Shown here one piece after another: positions 60,609 to 64,000 of a DNA stretch of 64,000 bases. The stretch spans positions 6,215,501-6,279,500 of the forward strand of contig NC_059562.1 of the NCBI RefSeq assembly GCF_905220415.1, given 5' to 3'. A program made the translations under genes and the position numbers. Position 1 is the stretch's first letter, and each line of letters starts with the position of its first letter. Under the pieces are notes generated by a model. It was not told the origin of the DNA, did not search any database, and was given only the letters and a program-made list of their open reading frames with translations. This DNA comes from Colias croceus (Eukaryota > Arthropoda > Insecta > Lepidoptera > Pieridae).

Positions 60609-62864
60609 TATTCTAATAAAGTACTTAATCGTATTCCCGGATTATACATTAGCACGCCTGTTTTGACTTGTAGAATTTAATTGTAGGTTAATATGTAAAA
60701 AATAATATTTTTAGCAGGTTATGCAAAAATACTGAACTGATTTTATTATAGCTACAAACTCTTACAAACTGCATACAAAATAATATAGCAGTGAGATGAG
60801 CTCTTTCGAATAGGATCGCTTATCTCTGCAGTGCATCTCTACCAGACAACCAGTGGATATGGTAAAATCTGAACACTTTTTCAAATATATTTTGTTAATT
60901 TCCTATAGAATCTGTATTATAGCAATCAAAAATAAACTATTTCGTAACGGCTGAAAAATTGACAGATAAAAATTGTGTTATGGAAACCAGATGGCTGATA
61001 AACATACATATTATATAATTTTAAATAAATACTTATACAGATATTTTAAATAAAAATATCGATTGTACTTACAAGCTGAGTAGAGCAACGCGAACGGTAG
61101 AGCGCAACTAAGAAAATTGTTTTTATTTTATAATAATTAAACGTTCATTATAGCGCCATCTAGTTTTTATAACGGTGAACGAGGGGAATTATAATGAGTA
61201 GGTCTACATACAGTACCTACAACATACTATTTTGGCGACAGAGTCGTTGTCAGTCTGTCTATGTTCGGGGTTTAGAAATTAGAAATTTTTGATAATTTTC
61301 ATAGTAAATACCTACATATAAAAAAATATTTGATTCAAACAGTATAAAAGTACTTACCTGTTTCTGTCTGTCACTCTCACATGTTTGTAAATAAATCCTT
61401 ATTTAAAATAATACAAAAATGTTGTAGAAACATTAAATTATAACTAGAGCTACCTACGTCTACAAATTTATCCTTTTAACCCATTTTCTATCTGCATGCG
61501 AAATTCGATCTAAATTTGTTTAACAATTCTTGTGGGCACACAATCATACAAAATTACACAATTTTCTGTTAACCTAAATCTTATTAATACCCAAGTGGGA
61601 TAGAAGGATATCCTAAATGTAGGACGAATTTGACAATAAAACCCAGTAAGTACATTTATTTATTTTTCCAAGAATTACGTAAAGAACTATCTTTAAAAAA
61701 TGTATGCTACTATTTTCATACATTTATTATTTACCAAATAATCAAATTATCAGCTCCCATAGTATATACGCATGTAATTCGCTATCCAATTTCCTTTAAG
61801 GGCACAGACCCTTTGGGAAAACAAAGTTCACGGCATCAAGGCCATTGCCCAAACGACCAATAGGAAAGCGGGACCGCACAAGTTTCACAAAATCAGCCAA
61901 TCACAAAGCCGCATGGGTCTTTTCATTGGTTGATATTAAAGTCATGAATGGAACCGAAGCTTTATTGAATTTTGCCGCCTTTTATGAATGGGGTTGGCTG
62001 AAATTCGCGCGGGATATTTAGTAGGGCCTTTTCATAAGTTTTTGATCTTTTAAAGCCTTAGATATGAGCTAAAGCCTAGCTTTTCCGTCAAAGGACTGCA
62101 TCCATGATTACTTCACAGTTCACACGGTTAGTAATATTCTAGTCATATTACATATTATTTAGACTGGAATATCTTTGAATTTTCGTACAGCCTATGGATT
62201 GAAAAATAATTCATTGTTTCTTTTAGTTTTTGTATAAAATTATGTTTACTTTTAATAGGAGTAGGTATAATCATTTCAGATTTATATCTATATTAAAAAT
62301 TTCCTTATTCTTTATCTCACTTTAATTAACTTTGAAAATCGATTTAGCATGCCGAAAGTCGTCATGTAGGAAAGATTTTACAGGAATTTTGTGATGATAA
62401 AAATATTTAAGAACGAAACCCTGGCTTGTCCATTTTTTTTAATTTCCTCACAATTCCCAATCACATAAAATCTACATGCATACAAAATTATAAAACATAG
62501 CTGGATTTAGATAATAATAAACTACTTAGAGGGATTATATAAGCTAATTTACACCCTGTGTTTGCTAATTTATAAGACATATATTTTTATTTCCTAATAC
62601 AATAAGCTAATCTAGATCTAAGTTGATCACCAAATTTTCCACGCCAGCTTAGTACGGCTTCTGTCTGCTTGCTAAGGTAAAGGCGGGTTACTTCGGGCTA
62701 GTGGGGTATTTCGTGTGTTTTGCTTTTCGATTCTAAAATAAGAAATTCTGACAAGATATTTTAAAACTAAATTTTATTGTGTGTTCTATAAACATTACCC
62801 TACCAAAAAAACAAAATACCTAATTTTTCACGGCAAAACGGAACGCAACAAAACACACGAAACG
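60609..62864. other. Intergenic region
   Basis: No supported gene. Around 61840-61960 several CCAAT/ATTGG boxes (GACCAATAGGAAAGC, CAGCCAATCAC, TTTTCATTGGTTG) cluster over about 100 bp, which could be regulatory. The rest is AT-rich. Confidence 0.35.
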
Positions 62865-62865
62865 T

Positions 62866-62955
62866 CAGTCGGTCTCAAACAGCTGTGATAGCCGCGCGTG
62901 CTTACTGAGAGCGTAAGGTCGTACACGAAACTTTATAAGACCCCTACAAGATACA
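62866..62955 (+). other. Possible first non-coding exon of a gene beyond the window
   Basis: GTCAGTCGG at 62864 contains TCAGT, an insect initiator-type motif; a GC-richer stretch follows (GATAGCCGCGCGTGCTTACT) and ends GATACAG directly before a consensus donor GTAAGT at 62956. No downstream exon with matching acceptor and ORF is visible to 64000, so this is positional inference only. Confidence 0.3.
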
Positions 62956-63569
62956 GGTAAGTCTATTTATCAAGATATTAAGTTAATTCTGTTCTGTATT
63001 TTGTTGCTATTGATCTTATATCAAGTTCGGGTAGTTTAATAGCATAGATTTCCTAAAATTAGCGAAATTTCGACTGCCGAATTAGCCAGCAGATTATTAT
63101 TCCTTAGTAGGCTACTTCGTGTTATTCCCGAATTAGCAGTATTTTACTGATTAGTTTATAACTCGTTTGTTGTTCAGATAAACGTTTTATAATAAAACTA
63201 ACCTAAAAATTAAATAGTAGAATAGTTAATTGTTCGTCAAGGGGAAATTCGGTATATAATTTTGTGAACAGATTTATTACAATATGACATTGAAGTTTCC
63301 CTTAACTTGGACGTTCGAGGCAAATTCGTCTCACTGAACATTTATGCAAAAACGCTTTTTTTTTGCTTTGTATTTTTAGTAAGTTAAAGTTGTTTGGTGT
63401 ATAAGGTACTCATTAGTGTATTTATATTTTCTGATAATGATTTGCAGTTAATAAGTTCGCAAATATGTTAAATCGACTAACACGAAATAACCTACACAGT
63501 TTTTGGGCGTTGCTGGTAAATTCGTGGGTGCTAAATTAAGTTTGTTTGTTTTTATTTTGAGCAGGTATT

Positions 63570-63720
63570 AACTTAAGTATAACTCCCGGCATCTAACTTT
63601 AGCGCTGACCGATTAGGAGAGGGGATGCGCAGAACGTAGGGAAAAGAGTAGTGACTTTTGACATCCCCCACCTAATCGGTCAGCACTAAAGTTAGATGCC
63701 GGGAATTGTAAGTAAGTATT
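63570..63720. mobile_element. Hairpin MITE, about 150 bp
   Basis: CCCGGCATCTAACTTTAGCG at 63584 and CACTAAAGTTAGATGCCGGG ending at 63703 are inverted copies; the match continues inward through CTGACCGATTAGG/CCTAATCGGTCAG and weakly outward (ACTTAAGTATAACT/AATTGTAAGTAAGT). Loop about 45 bp. Confidence 0.85.
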
Positions 63721-64000
63721 GACACTTCTGCAGATCTAGGTACTTACACGAGACCAGGCACGTGCACTGCTAGATCATGGAGCATAGTATTTTTTTAGAC
63801 CTAAGAAAACGAATATCCTGAAATGTGTTTGTTCTTTATTACTTCTCAATGAAAATGGTCTTAATATAGGATAAACTATTTGGGCGTTATGGGCATTTCG
63901 CTTATTCTGTTTACACTTTGTACTGGCTAAGGCAGTTTTTGACATGGGATTTACTTTAAAAGAGCGGTTTAAAATTATCTACGTTACCCACTTGCTAAAA

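Overview
The window is nuclear DNA from an insect, almost certainly a moth or butterfly (Lepidoptera). It is AT-rich, its genes are split by spliceosomal introns with GT..AG borders, and the introns are full of short non-autonomous repeats typical of Lepidoptera: Helitron-like elements that start TCTATAC and end CTAG, a tRNA-headed SINE, hairpin MITEs and one BEL/Pao LTR retrotransposon. No operon, bacterial or CRISPR feature is present. Gene models below were built by eye from open frames, splice sites and exact phase matching between exons.

Left part (1-11.8 kb, + strand): the 3' half of a MAST (microtubule-associated serine/threonine) kinase gene. Thirteen exons from 169 to the stop at 9815-9817 join in phase and encode about 725 residues: a serine-rich linker, the PDZ domain, the conserved HGLKHKL / PLSPLARTPSPSPQ block, a Lys/Glu-rich segment and a basic C-terminus, followed by a 3'UTR of about 2 kb. 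The kinase domain lies upstream of the window. Introns carry an inverted duplication of a mariner-like transposon end with a tRNA-like cassette inside it, a 760-bp GA-rich tract and two minisatellites.

Middle (13.0-13.7 kb, - strand): a single-exon ZAD protein with no visible C2H2 fingers, tail-to-tail with MAST.

Right part (15.05-58.86 kb, - strand): a complete MDM1 gene (centriolar, microtubule-binding protein). Thirteen coding exons join in phase into a 714-residue protein with three SEY/TEY-type MDM1 motifs and the C-terminal FWGK tail. A further open, phase-compatible exon at 19017-19198 looks like an alternative terminal exon. Three tandem 137-bp copies of the end of exon 2 keep splice sites and frame. 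The 44-kb gene is mostly intron; one intron holds a 7.2-kb BEL/Pao element (21101-28324) in the opposite orientation, with 5-bp target duplications and a 1701-residue polyprotein frame, itself hit by a TIR element at the end of its ORF.

Right edge (59-64 kb): the MDM1 promoter side, adjacent Helitron-like copies, and a possible first non-coding exon (about 62866-62955, + strand) of a gene that would continue outside the window. MAST and MDM1 proteins both act on microtubules, but their neighbourhood here is convergent and I see no sign of co-regulation.
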